Shown piece by piece: positions 15,861-22,918 of a stretch of 34,015 nucleotides of DNA. Source of the DNA: Thermoplasmata archaeon. Its GTDB lineage: Archaea > Thermoplasmatota > Thermoplasmata > Thermoplasmatales > GCA-001856825. The translations under genes and the position numbers were made by a program. How positions within the stretch are numbered: the stretch's first letter is position 1; every line of letters starts with the position of its first letter. The stretch is taken from positions 1 to 34,015 of the forward strand of contig JAKBNO010000022.1 of assembly GCA_021831005.1 (NCBI GenBank), read 5' to 3'. Below the pieces are notes generated by a model. It did not search any database and was not told where the DNA came from. It was given only the letters and a program-made list of their open reading frames with translations.

Positions 15861-16610
15861 ATGGACTTCTCTGAATATCTGAAGAAAGTTGAGCTAGATG
15901 AAACACGAAAAAATCTTATTCTAAAATCGAAGAAAATAGTTTCTTTCTCACCGCACCCCGATGACAATGAACTGGTAGCTGGGGGTTTCGTTGCGAGGAA
16001 GATCACAGATGGGTCTGAATTCCATCTGGTGGTTGCAAGCGATGGAAGAAAAGGAAGCAGAACGATTGCGGAAGAAGCACTTAAGGAGATAAGGGAGAAG
16101 GAGCAGCGGAATGCTCTCTCCATACTCGGATCTAAGAACGTCAGGTTCCTCGGATATAGGGACTCCGAGGTGCCACAACCTTCATCGCTCAGGAACGACG
16201 TTATCAAGGTCATTCGAGAATTATCCCCAGACCTCGTGCTGACTGTGGACCCTTTCCTTCCATACGAGGTTCATCCAGATCATGTGAATATGGGGATGGC
16301 AGTGCTACAAGCGGTACTTTTCGAAGAATTCCCAAATTTTGGGGAAGGCATGCCTGTGAAAAGTCCGAATGTCGCCCTAGGTTTCACTTACAACCCAAAT
16401 GTAATACTAGGCTGTGATGATAATATGGACAAGAAGATTTCAGCAATGAAGGCACACAGTTCTCAGTTCACGGAAGATGCAATAGAATTGGTCAAAGGGA
16501 TAATGCATCTTTACGGACAGAGAGTGGATAGTCAGTACGCGGAACCTTTCAGGGTTCTTATGCCGCACGAGTTACACGTGAATGTTTTGGGAGGTATGAA
16601 TCCATGGTAA
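15861..16610 (+). CDS. PIG-L/LmbE-family deacetylase (Dac-like)
   Basis: This 249-aa zinc-dependent deacetylase belongs to the family that includes N-acetylglucosaminyl-PI deacetylase and the archaeal diacetylchitobiose deacetylase Dac. The zinc/catalytic motif PHPDDNEL is at residues 31-38, and the second His cluster is VHPDHVNMG. The length fits archaeal Dac-type enzymes. ATG 15861 is chosen because it lies about 27 nt after a TATA box at 15829-15838; ATG 15843 would be too close to that box. The 3' end overlaps the GPH symporter gene by 7 nt, and the two should be co-translated. An N-acetylated mono- or disaccharide imported by the neighbour is the probable substrate (inference). Confidence 0.85.
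   Translation: MDFSEYLKKVELDETRKNLILKSKKIVSFSPHPDDNELVAGGFVARKITDGSEFHLVVASDGRKGSRTIAEEALKEIREKEQRNALSILGSKNVRFLGYRDSEVPQPSSLRNDVIKVIRELSPDLVLTVDPFLPYEVHPDHVNMGMAVLQAVLFEEFPNFGEGMPVKSPNVALGFTYNPNVILGCDDNMDKKISAMKAHSSQFTEDAIELVKGIMHLYGQRVDSQYAEPFRVLMPHELHVNVLGGMNPW
16589..16595 (+). promoter_or_regulatory. Shine-Dalgarno site of the GPH symporter gene
   Basis: GGGAGGT lies 8 nt before ATG 16604, inside the end of the deacetylase gene. It fixes the symporter start. Internal operon genes in this window can carry such sites, while the first genes are mostly leaderless. Confidence 0.65.
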
Positions 16611-17959
16611 CTGGTGATACTCCCAACATAATCGGTAAAGGGAGTCCTTCTGGAAATTCTGATTCTGGAATTCTGCCAATGAGTCTGAAGATTCTTTACA
16701 GTTTTGGACAGATGGGAGTAAATTTGCCAGGATACTTCTTTGTTTACCTTTGGACGATCTATTCCCCTCACGGAGGAACACAGCTTATGCCGGCCTACAT
16801 GCTCGGGGCTGCGTATGGCGTCGGCGTCATAATACAGGCCATCGCAAATCCGTTCATTGGGAATAAGAGTGATAAGCTCAAGTGGAAGATGGGACGGAGG
16901 AGACCATTCATACTGACTGGTTTCATTCCTCTTGCCATCAGTTTCCTTCTATTGTTCAGACCTATATCTACCAACCAGATTGCCAACTTCATCTATGTTT
17001 CAGTCGACTTTGCCATTTACAATTTCCTCTACGCGTTTGTGGTGCTTCCCTACCTTGCAATGATACCTGAGATTTCACTCAATTCAAATGACAGGGTAAA
17101 GCTACTGAGCGTTGGCTCCTATTTCAATGCAATTCCCACGATTCTTCTCCTCTTCATAGCAGGTATTCTACTCGGCAGGGGGTATTCTTTCTTCGACGTA
17201 GGTGCAATGGTGTCCGTCGTGATCATAATCTCTTTTCTCGTACCATTAGTCTCAATCAGGAGGGAAAAATTCCAATCGCTTTCTCCACAGTCGTATAATC
17301 TTCAGAAGGCACTTGGAAGCACCCTGAGAAATAGGACATTCTTGATGTTCATTGCCGCCTACGTGTTCATAATTTTCGGAATGTATTCTTTCGTCAATGC
17401 TATAACGTACTACACCGGGATAGTCATCCTTCCAGGTAGCTCCGAACCAACATATTCTAGCTACTCTTCATTCATTCTCGCTATAATATTCGTCTTCCTG
17501 GCGATATTTTCGGTTGTAACCATTAAGATTTCAAAGAAACTGAACAAGAAAAAGGCGATGATCATACTCTCCTCCGTCCTTGCAATTGGAATGGTTTTGC
17601 TCGGTGTAATGCCTTCAAATCCACCTCTTGAATTGCTAATTCCCATCCTCGCCGTAGTTGGAATGGGAGCAACCGCCCCGATAATCCTTACCTATGCAAT
17701 TTTATCAGACATCATTGATGAGGATGAGTTAAAGACGGGATATAGGAGGGAAGGAATGTACTTTGGAATCCAAGGACTGATCGAGAGAGTCCCATATGCA
17801 CTATCTGGAGCTTTTGTTGGACTGTACTACTCGGCTGTTTATCTTCCATCATCCTCACAAACTGCTATGAGATATCTTGCATTCATCGCAGCTCTTTCGA
17901 CTGCCATAATGGTTGTAATTTTTTCAAGGGTACCACTTAAGGAGAAACTGAAAGGGTAG
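16604..17959 (+). CDS. GPH-family (MelB-like) glycoside:cation symporter
   Basis: This 451-aa membrane protein of the glycoside-pentoside-hexuronide:cation symporter family (MFS_2) has about twelve hydrophobic segments. NPFIGNKSDKLKWKMGRRRP carries the family's loop 2-3 signature, and SDIIDEDELKTGYRREGMYF is the typical loop after helix 10. The first 25 residues are Gly/Ser-rich and precede the first helix. Homologues import melibiose, xylosides, glucuronides or sucrose. Co-translation with the deacetylase suggests an N-acetylated oligosaccharide or a related glycoside as cargo (inference). An SD sequence 8 nt before ATG supports the start. Followed by 60 bp without a gene, then a small ORF. 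Confidence 0.85.
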   Translation: MVTGDTPNIIGKGSPSGNSDSGILPMSLKILYSFGQMGVNLPGYFFVYLWTIYSPHGGTQLMPAYMLGAAYGVGVIIQAIANPFIGNKSDKLKWKMGRRRPFILTGFIPLAISFLLLFRPISTNQIANFIYVSVDFAIYNFLYAFVVLPYLAMIPEISLNSNDRVKLLSVGSYFNAIPTILLLFIAGILLGRGYSFFDVGAMVSVVIIISFLVPLVSIRREKFQSLSPQSYNLQKALGSTLRNRTFLMFIAAYVFIIFGMYSFVNAITYYTGIVILPGSSEPTYSSYSSFILAIIFVFLAIFSVVTIKISKKLNKKKAMIILSSVLAIGMVLLGVMPSNPPLELLIPILAVVGMGATAPIILTYAILSDIIDEDELKTGYRREGMYFGIQGLIERVPYALSGAFVGLYYSAVYLPSSSQTAMRYLAFIAALSTAIMVVIFSRVPLKEKLKG

Positions 17960-18019
17960 GAACAGCAAAGAGAATAGGTCTCACTGAAATTCTTATGGGT
18001 GATATAGTGAAAACCAAAA

Positions 18020-18187
18020 ATGAAGATTGTCTACGGTTCCAAAAGTAGATCACAAATAGGCGCAGCCAGATTTCCAGTCAATAACAGAAACGTAGTGTTC
18101 ACGATTGCAGCGCTCGCTTCTATATTCGCTGTAGTTCATGGCGCTGGAATTGTGAGATTCAAGAAGAGAACGATACTTCAGTTTTAG
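18020..18187 (+). CDS. 55-aa single-helix membrane microprotein (hypothetical)
   Basis: An ATG-initiated frame of 55 codons lies in the gap between the symporter and the PhzF gene. The product has a basic, Ser/Arg/Asn-rich N-terminal part of about 24 residues, one hydrophobic helix (VVFTIAALASIFAVVHGAGI) and a Lys/Arg-rich tail (RFKKRTILQF), which is a positively charged end on both sides. ATTCTTATGG at 17989-17998 is centred 26 nt before the ATG, in line with the leaderless pattern of the other genes here. The opposite-strand frame at 18050-18241 overlaps it and runs into the phzF promoter; it looks like a shadow. No family is recognised. A similarly built ORF is at 22159-22293. Confidence 0.5.
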   Translation: MKIVYGSKSRSQIGAARFPVNNRNVVFTIAALASIFAVVHGAGIVRFKKRTILQF

Positions 18188-18202
18188 ATTTAAATTCAAA
18201 GT

Positions 18203-18210
18203 CTTTATAG
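18203..18210 (+). promoter_or_regulatory. TATA box of the PhzF-family gene
   Basis: CTTTATAG is centred about 25 nt before ATG 18231, as expected for a leaderless archaeal transcript. Confidence 0.55.
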
Positions 18211-18230
18211 GTACGATTGCTGACAAGCAT

Positions 18231-19109
18231 ATGTCTACCATTCAGTTCTATTGGGTGGATGTTTTTGCAAAGAAGAGATTTGAAGGTAATCAGCTAGCTG
18301 TGTTTCCAGAAGTGAATAAGCTTGATGGAAGTACTATGCAGAAAATAGCAACGGAAATGAATCTCTCCGAAACAACCTTTGTCACCGGTTCCGAAGTTGA
18401 CAGGGATGGCAAAATAAGTTTCAAGACCAGAATATTCACAAAGAACGAGGAACTGCCGTTCGCGGGTCATCCGACACTGGGCACTGCTTATGTATTGAAA
18501 CAACTGTATGGTGGAGATGAAATCTGGCTTTCCCTCAAGGTGGGAAAGATCAGAGTCAAGTTTTCAGAACTTGGAGAAGGAGTAACCGGTGAGATGACTC
18601 AGAAAGACCCATCGTTCGGTAAGGTTCACGATGCAGGCACTATGGCCAGGATCTATGGCATCAAGAAAGCGGAAATAGACGACAAACTCAAAATACAGAC
18701 AGTCTCGACGGGAATCCCATTCATAATACTACCAGTGAAAACTCTGAAGACGATACAGAGGCTTACTCCAGACAATAAAGCGATGGAAGAATACCTGAAG
18801 GAGTCAGATGCAAAGTTCATTTACGTTGTGACACAAGAAACAGAGTCGGAAGAGTCTAGGATCCACGCTAGAATGCTCTACTATGGAGGAGAAGACCCTG
18901 CTACCGGATCTGCAGCTGGTCCTGCGACGGCATGGCTATTGAGCCAGAATCTGATCGAATCTGATAAGGTGTATTCTATAGAACAAGGTTCTGAAGCTCG
19001 AAGACCAAGCATAATTTATGTGCGTGGTTCAAAGAAGGGCAAGGCAATTTCAAACATAAAGGTAGGAGGTAAGTGCTTCATCATCTCAAAAGGAGAAATG
19101 ACTCTCTGA
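18231..19109 (+). CDS. PhzF-family isomerase/epimerase
   Basis: This 292-aa protein has the two-lobed diaminopimelate-epimerase fold of the PhzF family. The first lobe starts with YWVDVFAKKRFEGNQLAV and carries the catalytic Glu47 in NLSETTFV. LPFAGHPTLGTAYVL is the classic GHPT motif, and GGEDPATGSAAGPATAWLL in the second lobe binds the substrate carboxylate. Most PhzF homologues outside phenazine clusters have no known substrate, so the role is open: isomerisation or epimerisation of a small amino or hydroxy acid. The gene is transcribed from its own promoter, and the cystathionine gamma-synthase-type gene follows after 76 bp with its own promoter. Confidence 0.85.
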   Translation: MSTIQFYWVDVFAKKRFEGNQLAVFPEVNKLDGSTMQKIATEMNLSETTFVTGSEVDRDGKISFKTRIFTKNEELPFAGHPTLGTAYVLKQLYGGDEIWLSLKVGKIRVKFSELGEGVTGEMTQKDPSFGKVHDAGTMARIYGIKKAEIDDKLKIQTVSTGIPFIILPVKTLKTIQRLTPDNKAMEEYLKESDAKFIYVVTQETESEESRIHARMLYYGGEDPATGSAAGPATAWLLSQNLIESDKVYSIEQGSEARRPSIIYVRGSKKGKAISNIKVGGKCFIISKGEMTL

Positions 19110-19134
19110 CTTTCTTTTAATGAGAGAGGAAAAG

Positions 19135-19150
19135 GCTGTCATTTGACAGC
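19135..19150. promoter_or_regulatory. Palindromic operator candidate upstream of the sulfur amino acid gene
   Basis: GCTGTCATTTGACAGC is a perfect inverted repeat (7+2+7). It ends 7 bp before the TATA-like box TTAAATATC at 19158-19166 and so covers about -51 to -36 relative to the leaderless start at 19186. A two-base spacer makes an RNA hairpin unlikely, so a dimeric DNA-binding regulator is the better reading. Confidence 0.5.
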
Positions 19151-19157
19151 AAGATGA

Positions 19158-19166
19158 TTAAATATC
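19158..19166 (+). promoter_or_regulatory. TATA box of the cystathionine gamma-synthase-type gene
   Basis: TTAAATATC is centred 24 nt before ATG 19186. The message should be leaderless. Confidence 0.55.
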
Positions 19167-19185
19167 AGCCACATGTTCTCTACTC

Positions 19186-20349
19186 ATGGCAGTTGGATTC
19201 AACACAAGGGCAGTGCAGGCCGGTGAATTTAGGGATGAAAGAACTGGTAACGTGACTACTCCGATATATGAGACATCAACTTTTTATAATCCGAATCCAA
19301 ATCCTTCAGCGTACAAAGACCACACGAGAAACAAACCTTTCATGTACACGAGATGGGGTAATCCCACGCTTGAATCCCTAGAGAAAAAATATGCTGCTCT
19401 CGATGGTGTTGAGGAGTCGCTTTCTTTCTCTACCGGTATGGGTGCCATAACCTCCGCTGTAATGTCATTACTTAAAAAGGGTGATAGACTTCTCTCAATG
19501 AAAGAGCTCTATGGAGAGACGTTCTTGTTCTTCACGAAGTATTTACCATCAATAGGGATAAATGTTGATCTTGTCAAGCTGGATGAACTCAATTCGGGAA
19601 GAGTGAACCTTAAAGGCTACGCTGGATTGTACGCAGAGTCCATAGCTAATCCGACTCTAAAGGTCTGCGACCTTAGCCTTCTGGGTAAGATGTCAGCGGA
19701 GGCCGGAGTTCCGTTGTTGGTAGATGCTACGTTTGCCAGCCCCTACAACCAGAATCCAGCCAGGCTGGGGGCAGCATATACGCTTCACAGCGGTACAAAA
19801 TACATAGGTGGACACAGTGACATCATGCTAGGCCTTGCAGGTTTCGAGAAAAAGAACATGGACACAGTCTGGGCCAAAAGGAAAATGTTCGGTGCCACTC
19901 CAGATCCGATACAGGCATATCTCGGACTCAGAGGATTGAAGACTCTTGGCCTGAGAATGAAAACGCACAACCGGAACGCAATGGAGATTGCCAGGTTCCT
20001 ATCTACCCACAGGAAAGTGGATAAGGTATTCTACCCAGGACTTGAAGGATTTGAGTACAATGAAGTTGCTAAGAGAAATTTGACGGGGTTCGGCGGAATG
20101 GTCTCCTTCGAGTTAGCTGGGGGGCTGGACGCAGTTAAGGACATGGCTGGAAAACTCAAGATATTCTCATACGCTCCAAGCCTGGGCGGAGTCGAATCAC
20201 TTTTCACTCTTCCTGTTGAAACCTCACATCTTAGTTTGACTCCAGCTGAAAGAATGGAAGCCGGAATTGCGGAAGGACTTGTCCGCATGTCGGTTGGAAT
20301 TGAAGATAAAGAAGATCTCATAGAGGATCTAAAGAATGCTCTAGGATGA
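19186..20349 (+). CDS. Cystathionine gamma-synthase/lyase-type PLP enzyme
   Basis: This 387-aa enzyme of the Cys/Met metabolism PLP family catalyses a gamma- or beta-replacement or elimination on homoserine- or cysteine-derived substrates. MYTRWGNPT (residues 53-61) supplies the Tyr/Arg that reach across the dimer to the cofactor phosphate. FSTGMGAI is at 81-88, ESIANPTLKV at 151-160 and the pyridine-N Asp180 in LLVDATFASP. The internal aldimine lysine is Lys205 in HSGTKYIGGHSD, and the C-terminal SLGGVESLFTLP is also typical. Cystathionine gamma-synthase, gamma-lyase, O-acetylhomoserine sulfhydrylase and methionine gamma-lyase cannot be told apart here. A palindrome upstream of the TATA box suggests regulation, perhaps by sulfur or methionine status (inference). 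The 3' end converges with the glycosyltransferase gene. Confidence 0.85.
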   Translation: MAVGFNTRAVQAGEFRDERTGNVTTPIYETSTFYNPNPNPSAYKDHTRNKPFMYTRWGNPTLESLEKKYAALDGVEESLSFSTGMGAITSAVMSLLKKGDRLLSMKELYGETFLFFTKYLPSIGINVDLVKLDELNSGRVNLKGYAGLYAESIANPTLKVCDLSLLGKMSAEAGVPLLVDATFASPYNQNPARLGAAYTLHSGTKYIGGHSDIMLGLAGFEKKNMDTVWAKRKMFGATPDPIQAYLGLRGLKTLGLRMKTHNRNAMEIARFLSTHRKVDKVFYPGLEGFEYNEVAKRNLTGFGGMVSFELAGGLDAVKDMAGKLKIFSYAPSLGGVESLFTLPVETSHLSLTPAERMEAGIAEGLVRMSVGIEDKEDLIEDLKNALG

Positions 20350-20395
20350 CGGCACCACTTATAGTTGAACACCGAGAAATGAAAGTACATCCATT

Positions 20396-21763
20396 TCAAA
20401 GCTTAAAGTCAAGTTTAAATTCCTTTCCAACTTCTTCAAATATCTTCTTTTCTATTTCAACGCCAGCCGAAAGATAGCACTGCTTAGCACTTTCATATCC
20501 ATTTTCTCCTAATTTTTCCGAACCCTCTCCTACTGCTGAAAGCAGCATCTCACTAGCGGTGTCAAAATCTCCCGCTGGGAAGACGTAGCCATTAGATCCA
20601 TTGATAACTAGCTCGCTTACGCCTGTTCCGCTGCTCACCACAACCGGTTTCTTGTTGACCCAACCTTCAAGGATCGTCATCCCGAAACCTTCGAGCGTTG
20701 AGGTTAGAAGTACCACGGAAGCCAAGCTGTAAGCCGCTTTTAGCTCATCCTTTGATGAATGCCCAAGGAACGTTACCTTATCTTCCAACTTGAGTTCCTT
20801 AACCAGTCCCTCAAGTTCCGTCCTCCACGCTCCTCCTTTTCTAAATCCAAGTCCTCCTCTGGAGGAAGATGAAAAACTGCCGTTTCCGATGAGTACCAGT
20901 CTTAATTTTTCTTTTTTTGCTGCCTTGGCAAAAGCTCTTATCCCGATATCCTGGGATTTTATGCGATCCATTCTCGCTACTATAATCACCAATTTTTCAT
21001 CAGATTTCAGGCCCACTTTTTCTTTGAATTTGTCAAATTCTGAAGAGCTCGGAGGATCGGTCCACTCCCGGGGATCTACGTATGGGTACAGCTGATATGC
21101 CCTTCCTCTGTAATCGGATTTTATCAACCCTTCAAGATCTCTTCTTGTGCTAACGACGACTGCATCAAAACTTTCCATACCTTTGACGACGATCCTTCTC
21201 GCAAAAGTTCCCATCTTTTCAGGGACGAAAGGTATGTGCCATCGAAGTATTGCTGGTGCTGCAGGACCTATAGCTGTGCCCGTCATAAGAAGTTGGAAGT
21301 CTTGTATATAGAAAAGATCGATGTCTCTCATGTACTCAAACATTTTAGTTGAGTTTTGCCAGTTGTAGGTTGCGTAGGCATTGAATTCTTCTTGAGTGAA
21401 TTTTGATCTTCCAGCTCCGTGAATTTCCGACCATAGACCTTCTTTGAACCCAGTATAGTTCCTCAAGACTCGCTCGTCCACCTCCACGTGAGAAATCGTG
21501 AGATTTCCCATGGACAGTCTAGGGGGATAATTCACCCCTAGGGAAACCCATACAACTTTTTCTAGAAATCCTTCTTCCATCATTGTTTTGACTGACGGGT
21601 AGAGCATGTTAGTCACTCCTCCAGGAGTGAACTCGTAATCAATTCCTTCCTCCAGACTCTGAATATCTAAAGGATCCGGTAGTTCTCCGTACTTTTCAAG
21701 GAGGTCGTTATAACTTAATTTGAACCTCAATATCGGAGTTTGACTGGCCACACATATTTTCAT
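20396..21763 (-). CDS. GT4-family glycosyltransferase, TreT-like
   Basis: This 455-aa GT-B retaining glycosyltransferase has an N-terminal acceptor domain and a C-terminal nucleotide-sugar domain. VIIVARMDRIKSQDIGIRAF and the GLEGF-type motif TSTLEGFGMTILEGW hold the donor-binding Glu residues, followed by ELVINGSNGYVFPAGD. The N-terminal half, with FYIQDFQLL and ILRWHIPFVPE, recalls trehalose glycosyltransferring synthase TreT, which joins a nucleotide sugar and glucose, but other GT4 activities (sucrose or glucosylglycerate synthesis) are possible. ATG 21763 is chosen over the longer frame from 21874 because MKICVASQTP starts the fold, and CTTTTAATG (21785-21793, minus strand) lies about 26 nt upstream. 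No membrane segment is present. Trehalose as a compatible solute would be a reasonable product (inference). Confidence 0.7.
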   Translation of the reverse strand: MKICVASQTPILRFKLSYNDLLEKYGELPDPLDIQSLEEGIDYEFTPGGVTNMLYPSVKTMMEEGFLEKVVWVSLGVNYPPRLSMGNLTISHVEVDERVLRNYTGFKEGLWSEIHGAGRSKFTQEEFNAYATYNWQNSTKMFEYMRDIDLFYIQDFQLLMTGTAIGPAAPAILRWHIPFVPEKMGTFARRIVVKGMESFDAVVVSTRRDLEGLIKSDYRGRAYQLYPYVDPREWTDPPSSSEFDKFKEKVGLKSDEKLVIIVARMDRIKSQDIGIRAFAKAAKKEKLRLVLIGNGSFSSSSRGGLGFRKGGAWRTELEGLVKELKLEDKVTFLGHSSKDELKAAYSLASVVLLTSTLEGFGMTILEGWVNKKPVVVSSGTGVSELVINGSNGYVFPAGDFDTASEMLLSAVGEGSEKLGENGYESAKQCYLSAGVEIEKKIFEEVGKEFKLDFKL

Positions 21764-21784
21764 CTGATACCAATAGAAGTAATC

Positions 21785-21793
21785 ATTAAAAGG
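21785..21793 (-). promoter_or_regulatory. TATA box of the glycosyltransferase gene
   Basis: On the minus strand CTTTTAATG is centred about 26 nt before the ATG at 21763. It supports the shorter form of the protein. Confidence 0.45.
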
Positions 21794-21807
21794 TTTCTTA
21801 CAACGGT

Positions 21808-22050
21808 TTGAGCAAGAAAGCAACTGAGTTTGCGATGTGGATGAATTGCGGAAACCTAAATATAAGCCTCGCAAATATCAATTCAGTACCCTGGGGCACA
21901 GGGGAATTAAAGCCTGATAAACCTGTAAAAAAGGCGGGAGATTTAATAAGACCTTCCGACTGTATGAAGAAGGCACTGTCGATGAAGCAGGAACCTCCAA
22001 TCGCTTGCGATGGAGAGGATGTCAGAAAATGCTTGAGAATTAGCGACTGA
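21808..22050 (+). pseudogene. Probable decayed C-terminus of a TnpB (IS200/IS605-type) protein
   Basis: An 80-codon frame, closed upstream by an in-frame TAA, encodes a sequence resembling the end of TnpB/OrfB proteins. MNCGNLNISLANIN recalls the second half of the zinc ribbon and the RDxNASxNI segment. The Gly/Lys-rich linker with GDLIRPS and the ALSMKQEPP ending are common in archaeal TnpB tails. The first CxxC of the zinc ribbon and everything before it are missing, so this is a remnant at best. It could also be a short unrelated ORF. The recognition is by eye only. Confidence 0.4.
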
Positions 22051-22119
22051 AGAGCTGCAAAAAATCCAGACCCACTCTCAGTTGCCAGTTCTACTAATCT
22101 TGGGTAAACGATTGTATTG

Positions 22120-22129
22120 TATTTATAAG
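22120..22129 (+). promoter_or_regulatory. TATA box of the micro-ORF/methyltransferase pair
   Basis: TATTTATAAG predicts a transcript starting near 22150, about 9 nt before the GTG of the 44-aa ORF and far before the methyltransferase ATG at 22293. This is an argument that the small ORF lies in a real transcript. Confidence 0.5.
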
Positions 22130-22158
22130 AAGTAATTACACACTATTCCGTTAAGCTG

Positions 22159-22293
22159 GTGCAATTCAGTATAATCTCACTAATAGCAGTCAACTGGAAC
22201 AAGAGTCAGACCAGAGCAATAGTGTTGGCAGTATTGGGATTCATAGCCGGCGGAGTTGGAAAGCTTAAGTATTTGATTTTCAAGGTAGATTAA
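22159..22293 (+). CDS. 44-aa membrane microprotein coupled to a methyltransferase gene (hypothetical)
   Basis: A GTG-initiated frame ends in TAA whose last A is the first base of the methyltransferase ATG (TAATG). The product has a short N-terminal hydrophobic piece, a polar WNKSQTR stretch, a Gly-rich hydrophobic helix (AIVLAVLGFIAGGVG) and a basic tail. The TATA box at 22120-22129 lies just before it. The stop-start overlap and the promoter position both suggest that it is translated. No family is recognised. Its build (polar start, one helix, basic end) resembles the 55-aa ORF at 18020. Confidence 0.5.
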   Translation: MQFSIISLIAVNWNKSQTRAIVLAVLGFIAGGVGKLKYLIFKVD

Positions 22294-22907
22294 TGCTAAA
22301 AGATGATTTCTGGGATTACTTCAACAAGAAAGGTGTATCCAAAGAAGATGTAAAGAAGCTATTGAAGCAGAGCGACCAAGTTGTAGATTACGAACGAAGT
22401 GTACTGAAGAATGGAAGATACTGGCAAATTTCCAAGGACGAAGTCAGGTCGTTGTACTCTGTTATTAAGGAAAAGGAACCCAAGATAGTCATAGAAACAG
22501 GCATGGGCTCTGGTGTGTCAACCACAAGCATTCTTAGTGCGATGGGACCGAAAGGGAAATTGATAAGCATCGATCCAGGAATCCCGTACGGAAAGGGAGA
22601 CAAAGAAGTAGGTTTCATAATTCCAGCAAATCTTAGATCGAACCTCACTTATGTGAAAGGAACATCTTCTGAAAAGTTGAAGGGCACTCTGAGCTCTATT
22701 AAAAAATTGGATGTATTTTTCCACGACTCGGACCATTCTTATGAGAACGTAATGTTTGAGCTTAACTCTGTTTGGTCAAAGATGGAAAAAGATCCACTGA
22801 TAATTGTGGACAATTTTGATTGGTCAGAAGCAGCGAGTGACTTTGCGAGAGAGAAGGGAATGAAACTGAGAAATATTGCCGACGATCTCGCTTTGATTTC
22901 CAAGTGA
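22293..22907 (+). CDS. Class I SAM-dependent methyltransferase-fold protein
   Basis: This 204-aa protein has the Rossmann-like fold of class I methyltransferases (Methyltransf_24 type). Motif I is IVIETGMGSGVSTTSIL, followed by the acidic strand end LISIDPG. FFHDSDHSYENVMFEL and LIIVDNFDW give the later motifs, including the DxxHxY element found in O-methyltransferases and the cephalosporin hydroxylase-like group. The substrate is unknown. The N-terminal 45 residues form a charged, probably helical cap. ATG 22293 overlaps the stop of the 44-aa ORF, which suggests that translation of the two is coupled. The 3' end converges with truA, with 11 bp between the stops. Confidence 0.7.
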   Translation: MLKDDFWDYFNKKGVSKEDVKKLLKQSDQVVDYERSVLKNGRYWQISKDEVRSLYSVIKEKEPKIVIETGMGSGVSTTSILSAMGPKGKLISIDPGIPYGKGDKEVGFIIPANLRSNLTYVKGTSSEKLKGTLSSIKKLDVFFHDSDHSYENVMFELNSVWSKMEKDPLIIVDNFDWSEAASDFAREKGMKLRNIADDLALISK

Positions 22908-22918
22908 AAGTTCCTATT

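Noticed and set aside
18050..18241. Minus-strand ORF of 63 codons upstream of the PhzF gene
   Set aside because: It is antisense to the better-supported 55-aa ORF and extends into the PhzF promoter and start codon.
21764..21874. Longer N-terminus for the glycosyltransferase
   Set aside because: The extension crosses the promoter-like box at 21785-21793, and the fold begins at the ATG at 21763.
3498..22202. Shared 13-mer TCAACTGGAACAA at 3498-3510 and 22190-22202
   Set aside because: One copy is in the mscS promoter and the other inside a small ORF; there is no further similarity around them, so it is probably coincidence.
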